In this document: positions 37,344 to 46,304 of the stretch, in pieces
How positions within the stretch are numbered: the first letter of the stretch is position 1
Layout of the letters: each line of letters begins with the position of its first letter
Assembly: GCA_019359245.1 (NCBI GenBank)
Contig: JAHHHR010000023.1
Coordinates: 49,216-113,215 of the forward strand
From: Nostoc desertorum CM1-VF14
Lineage (GTDB): Bacteria; Cyanobacteriota; Cyanobacteriia; Cyanobacteriales; Nostocaceae
DNA: 64,000 nucleotides
Direction of reading: 5' to 3'
Program-made: the position numbers and the translations under genes
The notes under the pieces: generated by a model
Database searches by the model: none
What the model saw: only the letters and a program-made list of their open reading frames with translations
Told to the model about the DNA's origin: nothing

Positions 37344-39005
37344 ATGCGCCACCTCAAATTTGCTCCGAGTTGGTTGCGATTTTTAATTATTTTCTTATTG
37401 GCGATGGGTATATTGTTTCGCTTTTTTAACCTTGATGGCAAAGTTTACTGGCATGATGAAACTTATACCTCATTGCGGATTTCTGGTTACACAATTAATG
37501 AAGCAAAACAGCGACTTTTTAATAATCTTGTCATTGGCGGAGAAAGTTTTGCCCAATTTCAAGGTGTAAATCCAGAAAAAAGCTTAAATGACACAATTAT
37601 GACTTTGGCAAAAGAAGATTCTCACCATCCACCGCTTTATTACATAATAGCCAGATTGTGGATGGAAATCTTTGGTAATTCGGTGACGGCAATTAGAAGT
37701 TTATCTGCCTGCATCAGTTTACTGGTTTTTCCTTGTGTTTATTGGCTATGTCGAGAATTATTTAATGTACCGTTATCGGTTCCTGGGGTAGCGATCGCAC
37801 TTATGGCAGTTTCCCCAATTCATCTAGTTTATGCCCAAGAAGCACAAGAATATATTCTTTGGTTAGTCACCATATTGTTATCCAGTGCATCTCTGCTGCG
37901 AGCAATGCGGCTGGAATTACAAGATAAATATGAGCCAGTAAAACAAAGGAAGCGACCTGATTTATTCGCTATTTGGAGTATTTATGCAATAACTTTAGCT
38001 ATTAGCTTTTATACATTTATTTGGAGCGGATTTGTAGCAGTTGCTCATGGAATTTATGTGATGGTTACTGCCAAATTTCAGTTGACTGAAACTGTCAGAA
38101 CTTATCTGTTAGCATCACTTGTAGGTTTCTTAGCCTTCATGCCTTGGGTAACAGTTGTAATAGGTGACTTTTTTCAATTTTTGATTTCATCAGACAAAAC
38201 AGAAACGCAGCAAAACTTGTTGCCTACATTTCCCTTTTTACTAATGCAGTTAAGTCGGATTTTTTTTGACATAGACCTTAGCCTAAGTAATCCTTTTAAT
38301 TATTTGATTATACCAATTTTCTTAGTTTTGGTAGGATATTCAATTACTTTTCTTTGCTTAACAACTAACTATAAAGTCTGGTTTTTTGTCATTACATTGA
38401 TTGTAGTACCAGCGCTACCTCTAATACTGCTAAGTCCTGGGAGCATGCAACCATTTACTGAAGCATATTTCATACCATCTTATTTAGGAATCCAAGTGGC
38501 TGTTGCTTACCTACTCGCTACGCAAATATATAATGGAAGCGTGTCACGCCGGAGCATTTGGCACATAATTATGGCATTAGTGATTATTTGTGGACTGATT
38601 TCTTCTAAGGTGAATTCCCAGGCAGAAACTTGGTGGAATAAGGGTATGAGCTATGGCAATCCACAAGTTGCTCAAATCATCAATCAAGCGACTCGTCCAC
38701 TTTTGATTAGTGATGCTTTGGGGAATAATTATGGAAATGTCTTTTCTTTGAGCTATCTTTTAGAACCAAAAGCCCGATTTTTGTTGGTGAACAATCAAAA
38801 AATTCCCCAAATTCCTGATGCATTTGTTGATGTATTTTTACTCAATCCTTCAAACGCTTGGCGCGAAACAATCGAAAAAAAGTATAGATTAAAGACAGAT
38901 ATTGTTTACAGTGACAATTATTATTCGGTCTGGAAATTGATTAAATATCCTAAGTTGCGCCGACGTAATATTTCACCTAATAATAAGTTATCTGCTAGTT
39001 TATAG
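37344..39005 (+). CDS. Polytopic membrane glycosyltransferase, GT39/ArnT-like
   Basis: About 553 residues with roughly ten hydrophobic segments. The first loop after TM1 carries VYWHDETYTSLRISGY, the acidic DE motif of lipid-linked-sugar transferases of the PMT/ArnT type; a second conserved patch is KEDSHHPPLYYIIARLWM. The family moves a sugar from a polyprenyl phosphate to protein or lipid. The frame extends upstream to a TTG at 37317, but ATG 37344 is the natural start. Acceptor unknown. Confidence 0.78.
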   Translation: MRHLKFAPSWLRFLIIFLLAMGILFRFFNLDGKVYWHDETYTSLRISGYTINEAKQRLFNNLVIGGESFAQFQGVNPEKSLNDTIMTLAKEDSHHPPLYYIIARLWMEIFGNSVTAIRSLSACISLLVFPCVYWLCRELFNVPLSVPGVAIALMAVSPIHLVYAQEAQEYILWLVTILLSSASLLRAMRLELQDKYEPVKQRKRPDLFAIWSIYAITLAISFYTFIWSGFVAVAHGIYVMVTAKFQLTETVRTYLLASLVGFLAFMPWVTVVIGDFFQFLISSDKTETQQNLLPTFPFLLMQLSRIFFDIDLSLSNPFNYLIIPIFLVLVGYSITFLCLTTNYKVWFFVITLIVVPALPLILLSPGSMQPFTEAYFIPSYLGIQVAVAYLLATQIYNGSVSRRSIWHIIMALVIICGLISSKVNSQAETWWNKGMSYGNPQVAQIINQATRPLLISDALGNNYGNVFSLSYLLEPKARFLLVNNQKIPQIPDAFVDVFLLNPSNAWRETIEKKYRLKTDIVYSDNYYSVWKLIKYPKLRRRNISPNNKLSASL

Positions 39006-39152
39006 CATGATAGGCTGCACAAATTTTTTATTAACACAAGCTAAAAATAAGAAATATTAACCAGATTCTCATCTTAAATTAATTTAACTGTTAGGAGGAT
39101 ACTTTATATTGCCCTTTGATATGATTTTAATGATTCATTAAAAGGGTATTGT

Positions 39153-39872
39153 ATGCAAATAACAGATTTGCTTGGTCTTTTACATCCAGCGATCGCAGTT
39201 ATATTCGTGTTCCCACTCATTGGTACAGTGGTTAATTTTGCTTGGCAAACACGCCAACGCAGATTGCAAATTGTAGGCGGGAGTAAGAGCAAAATTCCTC
39301 CAGTGGTGGGTGTAGAGCATAAGCAGTTAGGTGAATGGCTAACAAGTGCAGTTGTCGGACTAACTTTAATTGGATTAAGCTACCCTATCGGCAAAAATAT
39401 TATCAAAAATCAATTGTGGAATGGAACACCTTTTCAAGTTGTTTTTATCGTATTAATATTTGCTGCTACCATTGCATCTTTAGTATTACTTTTTCGGGCA
39501 AAACAGCGAGTGTGGCGGGCAGTTTTTGCAACTTTAACTGGTGCTGGTTTAGTAATACTAGGCTGTCAGGATGGAGTGTATCGCCGCACCAATGAGTGGT
39601 ATTGGTCACATTATTATATTGGCATTAGCGCAGCACTGCTGATGATTTTTTCATTAGCAATTGTTCAAGATATTTATCAAGATAAGTCCAATCGCTGGCG
39701 CATCGTCCATACAATATTAAACTGTATTGCTTTGTTACTATTTATTGGACAAGGTATGACAGGAACGCGAGATTTATTAGAAATTCCTCTGAGTTGGCAA
39801 GAACCCTATATTTACCAGTGTGATTTTGTCAATAAAACTTGTCCAACGCCAAATTTCGAAGCACCAAAGTAA
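39153..39872 (+). CDS. DUF4079-like cyanobacterial membrane protein
   Basis: 239 residues with about six predicted helices (HPAIAVIFVFPLIGTVVNFA; SAVVGLTLIGLSYPIG; VVFIVLIFAATIASLVLLF; and others). The His near the first helix and the cytochrome-b561-like arrangement fit DUF4079, a cyanobacterial family of unknown function. The next gene is convergent. Confidence 0.65.
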   Translation: MQITDLLGLLHPAIAVIFVFPLIGTVVNFAWQTRQRRLQIVGGSKSKIPPVVGVEHKQLGEWLTSAVVGLTLIGLSYPIGKNIIKNQLWNGTPFQVVFIVLIFAATIASLVLLFRAKQRVWRAVFATLTGAGLVILGCQDGVYRRTNEWYWSHYYIGISAALLMIFSLAIVQDIYQDKSNRWRIVHTILNCIALLLFIGQGMTGTRDLLEIPLSWQEPYIYQCDFVNKTCPTPNFEAPK

Positions 39873-39956
39873 ACTAAGAAATTTCCAACAAATAAATTAT
39901 CCAATAAATGAATCACAGATACTCAATAGAGCGATCGCAATTCTCAAAAAACCATT

Positions 39957-40070
39957 AGGACTTACGCGAAAACTCTCTCAAACTCTTATTACTTTGTGTC
40001 CTTTGCGCCCTACCCTGCGGGAAGCCGCTCCGCGTCTATGCGGTTCGTCTCATAATTTTGCGTAAGTCCT
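39957..40070. mobile_element. MITE-like palindromic element with 11-bp inverted ends
   Basis: AGGACTTACGC at 39957-39967 and GCGTAAGTCCT at 40060-40070 are perfect inverted repeats. The inside contains GGGAAGCCGCTCCGCGTCTA, common in Nostoc intergenic repeats, and no coding frame. No clear target duplication is seen. Confidence 0.65.
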
Positions 40071-40176
40071 GACCATGTAAAAGTTCACAAATATTCCCAT
40101 CCATCTTTCTGCTTAATTGCGTAAAATCCAGACACTAGGGGCGCACAACTACAGACATACATATTAAATTAAGCTC

Positions 40177-40203
40177 ATCCCATCCCTCAAAAGGGGATGG
40201 GAT
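40177..40203. repeat. 10-bp perfect hairpin between convergent genes
   Basis: ATCCCATCCC and GGGATGGGAT around a 7-nt loop. It may serve as a bidirectional transcription end for the convergent genes, although no T run follows it. Confidence 0.6.
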
Positions 40204-40342
40204 AACACGAAAGACTGTTAACCGTCAACCGTCAACGGTGTCGGAGCGTTTCTCATCCCATTTTTAAAAAAAGTGCGTTTTCCCAACGCCTTTTTACAAT
40301 CAAATAATTACAAAAAACTTGTCAGATTTCTAAATTAGTTGT

Positions 40343-40762
40343 TTACCTAATATTGTCTACAAGCCGATCGCGAATTGTTTGAAGTTGGTCTTGAGTCTTA
40401 ATTGGTTCTCGCGGCGCGGGTAATTCGGTATTAGGCCAGTTAGGTAAATCATTACAGGGGCATAATAACGCCGGCATCCCGACGTTTCGCGCGGCTACTG
40501 GCATACTGCAACGACCACAAGGCACCATATCCCATGCTGGTGTCAATAGTTCAGCAATGGTTTCTTGAGTACCCTCCAGGTAACAATCACCCGATTCCGG
40601 TGAGAGAATTTTTTGCCAGCACTCTTCAAATTCTTCACTATAGCGATCGCCATTTAGCACCGATTGGGGCAAAATGCTTGCCTTACCGTTGCCCGTAATC
40701 ACCTTCTTACCCAACTGAAACCAGTAGGCAAGGTATCCCTTAACTTCTTGTTTGGTTGCCAT
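40343..40762 (-). CDS. Conserved cyanobacterial protein with CGRC/CPC cysteines, function unknown
   Basis: 139 residues, cytosolic. It begins KQEVKGYLAYWFQLGKKV and has a Cys cluster, CGRC (about 102-105) and CPC (about 119-121), that could bind zinc. The C-terminus is Pro-rich, then helical. The fold is not recognised. It lies 47 bp downstream of cobU on the same strand, so the two may be co-transcribed. Confidence 0.75.
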   Translation of the reverse strand: MATKQEVKGYLAYWFQLGKKVITGNGKASILPQSVLNGDRYSEEFEECWQKILSPESGDCYLEGTQETIAELLTPAWDMVPCGRCSMPVAARNVGMPALLCPCNDLPNWPNTELPAPREPIKTQDQLQTIRDRLVDNIR

Positions 40763-40809
40763 ATTACAATTTTAGATTTTAATTTAGATTTGGAATTAAT
40801 TTGAATCAA

Positions 40810-41382
40810 TTAAGAATCTTGACTCATCACCACTCCTTCCCCTCTAATTGGCAATGGCGAACCAAGGACGCTTAGATTGAGAATATGACCACCAATAACT
40901 AAATAAACAGTGTGGCTAAGTGCAGCTAGCTGGCGCACTAAAGAACCCAAGCGATCGCGGAATGCCCTCCCAAGGGGATAAGCTGGTACCACACCCCAAC
41001 CTACCTCTTCTGCTACAAACAGCATATCAGCAGCAACTAAATCCACTGTCTCTAATAACTCTGCAACAATGTTTTCCCAGCTAGATTCGTCCTCTTCTAA
41101 GAGATTAGCAACCCAAGTTCCTAAAGAATCAACTAAAAGACAGCTATAGGGTTTAGCATCGGCGAGGGCCGCAGACAGTTCCACAGGTACAGATAAAGTT
41201 ATCCAGTCTTGAGGGCGACGTTCTTGGTGTTCTAAAATGCGTTGATGCCATTCTTGGTCATCGGGGTTATCAGTGGCTGTTGCTACGTAAACAACTGCTT
41301 TTCCTGACTGCATAGCCAGAGTTTCCGCCCACTCACTTTTACCAGATCGTGCTGGCCCTGTTACTAAAATGATTTTACCCAA
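40810..41382 (-). CDS. cobU: Adenosylcobinamide kinase / guanylyltransferase
   Basis: 190 residues with the P-loop GPARSGKSEWAE (9-20), the CobU pattern VYVATATDNPDDQEWHQRI and VEEVGWGVVPAYPLGRAFRD. It phosphorylates adenosylcobinamide and transfers GMP to it, a late step in B12 nucleotide-loop assembly. No cobalamin riboswitch could be recognised in the 411-bp upstream region. Confidence 0.93.
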   Translation of the reverse strand: MGKIILVTGPARSGKSEWAETLAMQSGKAVVYVATATDNPDDQEWHQRILEHQERRPQDWITLSVPVELSAALADAKPYSCLLVDSLGTWVANLLEEDESSWENIVAELLETVDLVAADMLFVAEEVGWGVVPAYPLGRAFRDRLGSLVRQLAALSHTVYLVIGGHILNLSVLGSPLPIRGEGVVMSQDS

Positions 41383-41793
41383 AGTTGTTTTCTGAGTATT
41401 TTAACAAGAGAGGCAGGAGACAGAGGGCAGTTCTTGCTGGAGAAATATTGCCGTCTCCTTCCAGCCTTCTCTACCAATATGCCTACAGTTGTAATTTATC
41501 ACCGCAATCTTTTACTACATTGACGAGATTTTTGGTTTCAAATAACTTTTAAGGGATAAAATTAGCACCAGCACCATTTAAAATTTATAATTCATAATTC
41601 TGTTTCCAGTCAGGATTGAAGCCCCACCGCAAACAGGACTAGCGTCATTATGCACCAGGTAAAAACCCTTTCTAATTACGAATTACGAATTACGAATTAG
41701 ATTGATGTCACAACTGGCAAAAGCCAAAAATCCCAACAACCCCATTCTCAATTATTCAACACCATTGGGGAAAGCAAACTTTAGGATGTCTTT
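41383..41793. other. Divergent intergenic region with ACGAATT heptamers
   Basis: Holds the cobU promoter. Near 41676-41700 the heptamer ACGAATT repeats at 7-nt spacing. A GATTGAAGCCCCACCGC phrase near 41612 looks like a CRISPR repeat end but is single. No gene. Confidence 0.5.
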
Positions 41794-42606
41794 ATGAACG
41801 CAGGCTTAAAACGCATAGAAGCAACTCTACACGATTTAGGGAATCGCGGCACTGCCTCTGCCGCTGAAACAGTTGATTCGACGACGACAAAACGACCTTT
41901 CTCCTTTAGAATCAGTGTCGGAGCTAATGAATCGACAGAAAGTACACAAGCTCCATCCTCTCAGGAAGAACAAACAGTAGACTTGGGCAAAGATACTGAG
42001 AGTGATTATCCTTCTGAAGAAAATTTCTTTCCTCACCATGACTCTGTACAAACCTTTCAGGCAGAAGAGAATGGTGGTAAAACACCCAGTCTACCCAAGT
42101 TAAAAACTCCGAGCTTTAGTAGCCATCGTCACGGAGCAAATCCAGCATTGGCGATGAATCTATTGCTAGAAATTCAGGAAACTGTCGCCGGTTGGCAAAC
42201 AGAACTGCAAAATATTTTGAAGCAAATTCAGGATATTTACTTAGAAGGGCCAATTGTTAATGGTTGGTTAGAATCCAATCCCACCGAACCAGAGGCAGGA
42301 GGAACTGCAACACTGCGCCATGCAGAAGTAGACCGCCTGATGAACTACGTAGAAGAAATTTGCGCGACTGGTGGAAAAGTATCTTATCAATCATCTATTA
42401 CTGGCTACCGTCTTTGTGGTGTGGACGATGCTGGTAAAGTCTGGTCGCGCCCATGTCCAGCAGATCAGGTTCCTAATGTTAGTATGGCGATCGCACGTTA
42501 CCAAAAGTTACGTCAACTGTTGGGACGCAAGCAATCTTTGGAAACCCGTCTGAGTCAACTGGCTCAAACACTTGTAGTTTTACACAGTCATATTCAACAA
42601 ACGTAA
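41794..42606 (+). CDS. Conserved cyanobacterial protein of unknown function
   Basis: 270 residues. The N-terminal half (about 25-115) is Ser/Thr/Glu-rich and probably disordered. The C-terminal half is folded and mostly helical, with LLLEIQETVAGWQTELQNIL, VDRLMNYVEEICATGGKV, the YRLCGVDDAGKVWSRPCP segment and a coiled coil to the end. No signal peptide or membrane segment. I recognise the pattern as cyanobacterial but cannot name a family. Confidence 0.75.
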   Translation: MNAGLKRIEATLHDLGNRGTASAAETVDSTTTKRPFSFRISVGANESTESTQAPSSQEEQTVDLGKDTESDYPSEENFFPHHDSVQTFQAEENGGKTPSLPKLKTPSFSSHRHGANPALAMNLLLEIQETVAGWQTELQNILKQIQDIYLEGPIVNGWLESNPTEPEAGGTATLRHAEVDRLMNYVEEICATGGKVSYQSSITGYRLCGVDDAGKVWSRPCPADQVPNVSMAIARYQKLRQLLGRKQSLETRLSQLAQTLVVLHSHIQQT

Positions 42607-42712
42607 AGTTTTAAAGTTTATTTCCGAAGAAACTCGGTTGGTGGGTGGGTAATTTTTAGTTTAGATTAACTCTCAGTAGATGTGCGTTGGATTTAAGATT
42701 TTTATCTAAAAT

Positions 42713-42764
42713 CGTTCGACTGAGCGTAGCCGTACCACTTAGTGAAAGCAAACTACGTGTAGCG
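42713..42764. repeat. Dispersed repeat (GTTCGACTGAGCGTAGCCG type)
   Basis: The palindromic-rich stretch CACTTAGTGAAAGCAAACTA is embedded. It keeps the frame of the following glycosyltransferase open upstream, which explains a falsely long ORF from 42687. Confidence 0.55.
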
Positions 42765-42806
42765 TTTTGCAGGAAAGTCCCAAATCTCAAATCCAAAATA
42801 AAATCT

Positions 42807-43739
42807 ATGCCAGACGCCCAAATCTCTGCCATTATCTGTACCCACAATCGAGATACCTATTTAGGGGCTGCAATTGATAGTCTTTTAGAGCAGGATTTTG
42901 CTGCTGACTTTGAAGTTGTGGTAGTTGATAATGGATCTAGCGATCGCACCCGTGAGGTTGTAGAACAAAGGGTTCACAATCCGCGCCTGAAATATATATT
43001 TGAACCCACTATTGGTTTATCTGTCGCCCGTAACACGGGTGCAAAAGTAGCGCGTGGTGATATTCTTGCTTATCTGGATGACGATGCCGTTGCGAGCAAG
43101 GGCTGGCTACAAGTTTTAGATTTAGCCTATTACAATAATTCTAAACTAGCGATCGCAGGTGGCAAAGTCACTCTCATCTGGCCCGAAGGAATCCAGCAAC
43201 CACAGTGGTTATCTCCAGGGCTAGCTGCAAATCTGGGTGCATACGATTTGGGTGACAATTTCATCTACATCGAGCAACCTGGCTTAACGCCCAGAGGCTT
43301 AAATTACTCCATCCGCCGCAGTTTCCTAGAAGAAATTGGCGGTTTTGATCCTCATCTCGGTCGAGTCGGAAAAAATTTACTATCAAATGAAGAACTGCAA
43401 ATGACCGAATTTGCCCTACAGCGTGGTTGGCAAGTCGCTTATCTTCCCGAAGCGCTGGTTGCTCACAATGTTGCTCCAGAACGCCTCCAACGCTCCTGGT
43501 TTTTAAACCGAGGCTGGTGGCAGGGTATCAGTGAATGCTATCGAGAACAACTCGCTGGTAAAGCTGGGATTGCTCAATTGCAGCGAGGTAGCGAACGGTT
43601 TGTGCGGGGCTTATATAAAGCATTGCAATATTTCTCTGATCCAGCAGAACGGTTTGATAAACTTGTCTATGCTTACGGTCAAATTGGTTACTTAAATGCT
43701 GCTATTCAAGGACTTTTATCTACATCAAATAAGAAATAA
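42807..43739 (+). CDS. Family 2 glycosyltransferase
   Basis: 310 residues from ATG 42807. GT-A fold: ISAIICTHNRDTYLGAAIDS, VVDNGSSDRT and the DXD-type motif LDDDA; then NYSIRRSFLEEIGGFDP and NEELQM (ED-like catalytic acid). It transfers an activated sugar, probably onto a lipid-linked or extracellular polysaccharide. The upstream 40 codons of the open frame derive from a dispersed repeat and are not counted. The second GT2 gene follows 24 bp later; together with the acetyltransferase this is one unit. Confidence 0.88.
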   Translation: MPDAQISAIICTHNRDTYLGAAIDSLLEQDFAADFEVVVVDNGSSDRTREVVEQRVHNPRLKYIFEPTIGLSVARNTGAKVARGDILAYLDDDAVASKGWLQVLDLAYYNNSKLAIAGGKVTLIWPEGIQQPQWLSPGLAANLGAYDLGDNFIYIEQPGLTPRGLNYSIRRSFLEEIGGFDPHLGRVGKNLLSNEELQMTEFALQRGWQVAYLPEALVAHNVAPERLQRSWFLNRGWWQGISECYREQLAGKAGIAQLQRGSERFVRGLYKALQYFSDPAERFDKLVYAYGQIGYLNAAIQGLLSTSNKK

Positions 43740-43763
43740 CCAATAATATAATTTATACTTAAT

Positions 43764-44717
43764 ATGTCATCTAAAATACCAGTTTCTGTATTAATTCCGG
43801 CAAAAAACGAACAAGCAAACTTGCCAGCCTGCCTCGCTAGCCTCAGCAGAGCAGATGAAATATTTGTAGTAGATTCTCAAAGTACCGATAACAGCATTGA
43901 AATTGCTAAAAGTCACGGTGTAAATATCGTCCAATTCCACTTTAATGGACGTTGGCCGAAAAAGAAAAATTGGTCTTTAGATAATCTACCTTTTCGTAAT
44001 GAATGGGTGCTAATTGTAGATTGCGATGAGCGCATAACCCCCGAACTTTGGGAAGAAATTGATCAAGCAATTCAAAATGCTGAATATACAGGTTATTACC
44101 TCAACCGTCGGGTATTTTTCTTAGGAAAATGGATTCGTTATGGTGGGAAATATCCCGATTGGAATCTACGTTTATTTCAACATAAAAAAGGTCGCTACGA
44201 AAACCTAAATACAGAAGATATTCCTAATACTGGTGATAACGAAGTTCACGAGCATGTGATTTTACAGGGCAAAGTTGGGTATCTCAAAAATGATATGCTC
44301 CATGAAGACTTCCGCGATCTTTACCATTGGTTAGAACGGCACAATCGCTATTCCAACTGGGAAGCCAGCGTTTATTTTAATATTCTCACAGGGAAAGATG
44401 ATAGCGGCACTATCGGCGCGAATCTATTTGGTGATGCAGTCCAACGCAAGCGCTTTTTGAAAAAAGTGTGGGTACACCTGCCATTTAAACCCATGTTACG
44501 GTTTATTTTATTTTATATTATTCAACGCGGTTTTCTGGATGGTAAAGCCGGATATATCTATGCACGCTTGCTAAGTCAATATGAATATCAAATTGGCGTT
44601 AAACTCTACGAATTACGTAACTGTGGTGGTCACTTAAATACTGCAACTACCCCGAAGGAAGCAGGGGAGCAAGAAACCAGTGAAGCAGAGGGAAACCTAT
44701 TGACCATTGACTCGTGA
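43764..44717 (+). CDS. Family 2 glycosyltransferase, WaaE-like
   Basis: 317 residues: SVLIPAKNEQANLPACLASL, FVVDSQSTDNS, WPKKKNWSLDNL and VDCDERITPELW, the pattern of the LPS beta-1,4-glucosyltransferase (WaaE/KdtX) group. The C-terminal region has a hydrophobic patch (PMLRFILFYIIQRGFL) that may touch the membrane. Middle gene of the GT-GT-acetyltransferase unit; likely exopolysaccharide synthesis. Confidence 0.88.
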   Translation: MSSKIPVSVLIPAKNEQANLPACLASLSRADEIFVVDSQSTDNSIEIAKSHGVNIVQFHFNGRWPKKKNWSLDNLPFRNEWVLIVDCDERITPELWEEIDQAIQNAEYTGYYLNRRVFFLGKWIRYGGKYPDWNLRLFQHKKGRYENLNTEDIPNTGDNEVHEHVILQGKVGYLKNDMLHEDFRDLYHWLERHNRYSNWEASVYFNILTGKDDSGTIGANLFGDAVQRKRFLKKVWVHLPFKPMLRFILFYIIQRGFLDGKAGYIYARLLSQYEYQIGVKLYELRNCGGHLNTATTPKEAGEQETSEAEGNLLTIDS

Positions 44718-44720
44718 GAA

Positions 44721-44747
44721 ATAACTAATGACCAATGACTAATGACT
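44721..44747. repeat. AATGACY heptamers overlapping a start codon
   Basis: Three AATGACC/AATGACT units at 7-nt spacing. Each holds an ATG, in different frames; the first two reach a TAA after four codons, and the third, at 44742, starts the acetyltransferase. Confidence 0.8.
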
Positions 44748-45323
44748 AATGACCAACCTTTTGTAGATTTACGCAAATATGACCAATCTTGGTTTGATCG
44801 GGGGCGTCCAGCTTGGTATATTTTCTTATGGTGGCTTGTACAAGCGATCGCTTTTCCTCTAACTCCTCAACCGTTAAATAGTCTGCGTTGTGCTTTGCTA
44901 CGACTATTTGGCGCTCATATTGGTAAAGGGGTATTAATTCGACCTACCGCTCGCTTCACTTACCCTTGGAAAGTTACCATTGGCAACTATAGTTGGATTG
45001 GAGATGACGTAGTTTTATATAGCCTTGATCAGATTCGCATCGGTGAACACTGCGTAATTTCCCAAAAAAGTTATCTATGTACTGGTAGTCATGATATGCA
45101 AGACCCTGCCTTTGGGTTGAAAACAGCTAGTATCACAATTGACAATGGTGCATGGGTAGCAGCAGATTGTTTCGTTGGGCCAGGAGTGCAAATCGGGGCT
45201 AATGCGGTGATTGGCGCTCGTAGTAGTGTTTTTACTAATATGCCTTCTGGTCAGGTTTGTTGGGGAAGTCCCTGTCATCCTAAGATGGTTAGGATAAAAC
45301 CTGATCCCTCCATAACCTCGTGA
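44742..45323 (+). CDS. WcaF/HpsU-like polysaccharide acetyltransferase
   Basis: 193 residues, left-handed beta-helix acyltransferase: FGAHIGKGVLIRPTARF, IGNYSWIGDDVVLYSLD, GSHDMQDPAFGL and GVQIGANAVIGARSSVF. The N-terminus (DLRKYDQSWFDRGRP) matches the colanic-acid WcaF group, which includes the hormogonium polysaccharide protein HpsU of Nostoc. It O-acetylates sugars from acetyl-CoA. Assignment to HpsU itself is likely but unproven, so no symbol is given. The start lies inside heptamer repeats. Confidence 0.85.
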   Translation: MTNDQPFVDLRKYDQSWFDRGRPAWYIFLWWLVQAIAFPLTPQPLNSLRCALLRLFGAHIGKGVLIRPTARFTYPWKVTIGNYSWIGDDVVLYSLDQIRIGEHCVISQKSYLCTGSHDMQDPAFGLKTASITIDNGAWVAADCFVGPGVQIGANAVIGARSSVFTNMPSGQVCWGSPCHPKMVRIKPDPSITS

Positions 45324-45570
45324 TTTTATAGATAAATGTCAGGTAGAATAACTAACTGCGCTACGTGACATTTACCTAAATATTTATTTGCTTTTGCGAA
45401 GAGAATAAAAGTGCGATCGCTAAAAATCTGAAATTCAGTAAATCGCAAAGTTTTTTCAAAGGCGATCGCTAACCCATAGCCTAAATCATAGTTAAGTAGC
45501 AAAAATAACTATTAATAAATTTACAGATAGTGATTAATACAAAATAAAGTTAGCTATTAGTTATTCTCTC

Positions 45571-45692
45571 AACAATACGGTTGAGTTAAGCCTTTTTTCT
45601 CCCCCTGCTTCCCCTGCCTCCCCTGCTCCCCCTGCCTCCCCTGCTCCCCCTGCTTGCCTTAACAGATAAATTTCTTTAACTCAACTGTATTG
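45571..45692. mobile_element. Small MITE-like element flanked by an 8-bp direct repeat
   Basis: Inverted ends CAATACGGTTGAGTTAA (45573-45589) and TTAACTCAACTGTATTG (45676-45692) differ at one position. The interior is a CCCCTGCYTCC-type C-rich tandem repeat. ATTCTCTC stands immediately outside both ends (45563-45570 and 45693-45700), a likely target-site duplication. Nothing else is seen in 45324-45784. Confidence 0.7.
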
Positions 45693-45784
45693 ATTCTCTC
45701 CCTACCCCATGCTTTGTTTGGTCAAGCAAAATGGTAAGCAGCAATGGTAATATATTTTTACGGCTGCTCTAATCCTTGCTATTG

Positions 45785-46261
45785 ATGAACAAACTATTGG
45801 ATGAAACGCTGTCAATCAAAATTGCTGAAGACATAAACAGCAGAGCTAGCACTCCGTTTGATAATGCTTACAAAGCAGCATTATCCACTGAGGGAGCTAG
45901 ATATATTCAGGGATTTTTAGCTTTTGCGGGGAAACCATACAGACCGATTGAACACAGTTGGATTGAGATTGGCGACGCCTCTGATGTCCGCATTATCGAT
46001 CCCACATTACCGCACCTAAACAAAAATCCCCAAGAACTCTGGTATTTTGCAGCACAAAGGCTGACTGTTAAAAAACTGAAAGCCATCATTGAAGAATCAA
46101 AAGAAGATTATCCGGAAGATGATCCATTACCAATCTATGGTGATCCACCTTATGAATACTACGGTGATGTGATGTTGGGTGGTCAAGATTACTTGGCAGC
46201 ATATCAAGCCGCAGAGGCTAAATGTAGAGAAATCAGCGAACTTAACCCTGAGAGTAACTAA
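45785..46261 (+). CDS. Hypothetical protein
   Basis: 158 residues from ATG 45785 (the frame opens at TTG 45776). It has acidic, Tyr/Pro-rich composition: YRPIEHSWIEIGDASDVRII, DPTLPHL, and a C-terminal GDPPYEYYGDVMLGGQDYLA. The HSWIE...IDPTL pattern faintly recalls transglutaminase-like or papain-fold domains (His then Asp), but the Cys is not obvious, so I assign no function. No signal peptide. No close neighbour on the same strand. Confidence 0.65.
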   Translation: MNKLLDETLSIKIAEDINSRASTPFDNAYKAALSTEGARYIQGFLAFAGKPYRPIEHSWIEIGDASDVRIIDPTLPHLNKNPQELWYFAAQRLTVKKLKAIIEESKEDYPEDDPLPIYGDPPYEYYGDVMLGGQDYLAAYQAAEAKCREISELNPESN

Positions 46262-46304
46262 GGAAAGCATATTAAATAATTCTGAATTACGAATCATGAA
46301 TTAT

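Noticed and set aside
41383..41640. Cobalamin riboswitch upstream of cobU
   Set aside because: The conserved B12-box and GCCACTG-type elements could not be found in the minus-strand leader.
41605..41650. CRISPR-like repeat (GATTGAAGCCCCACCGC)
   Set aside because: Only a single copy, without spacers or cas genes nearby.
42687..42806. N-terminal extension of the first GT2 protein
   Set aside because: These 40 codons come from a dispersed repeat; the GT-A fold starts normally after ATG 42807.
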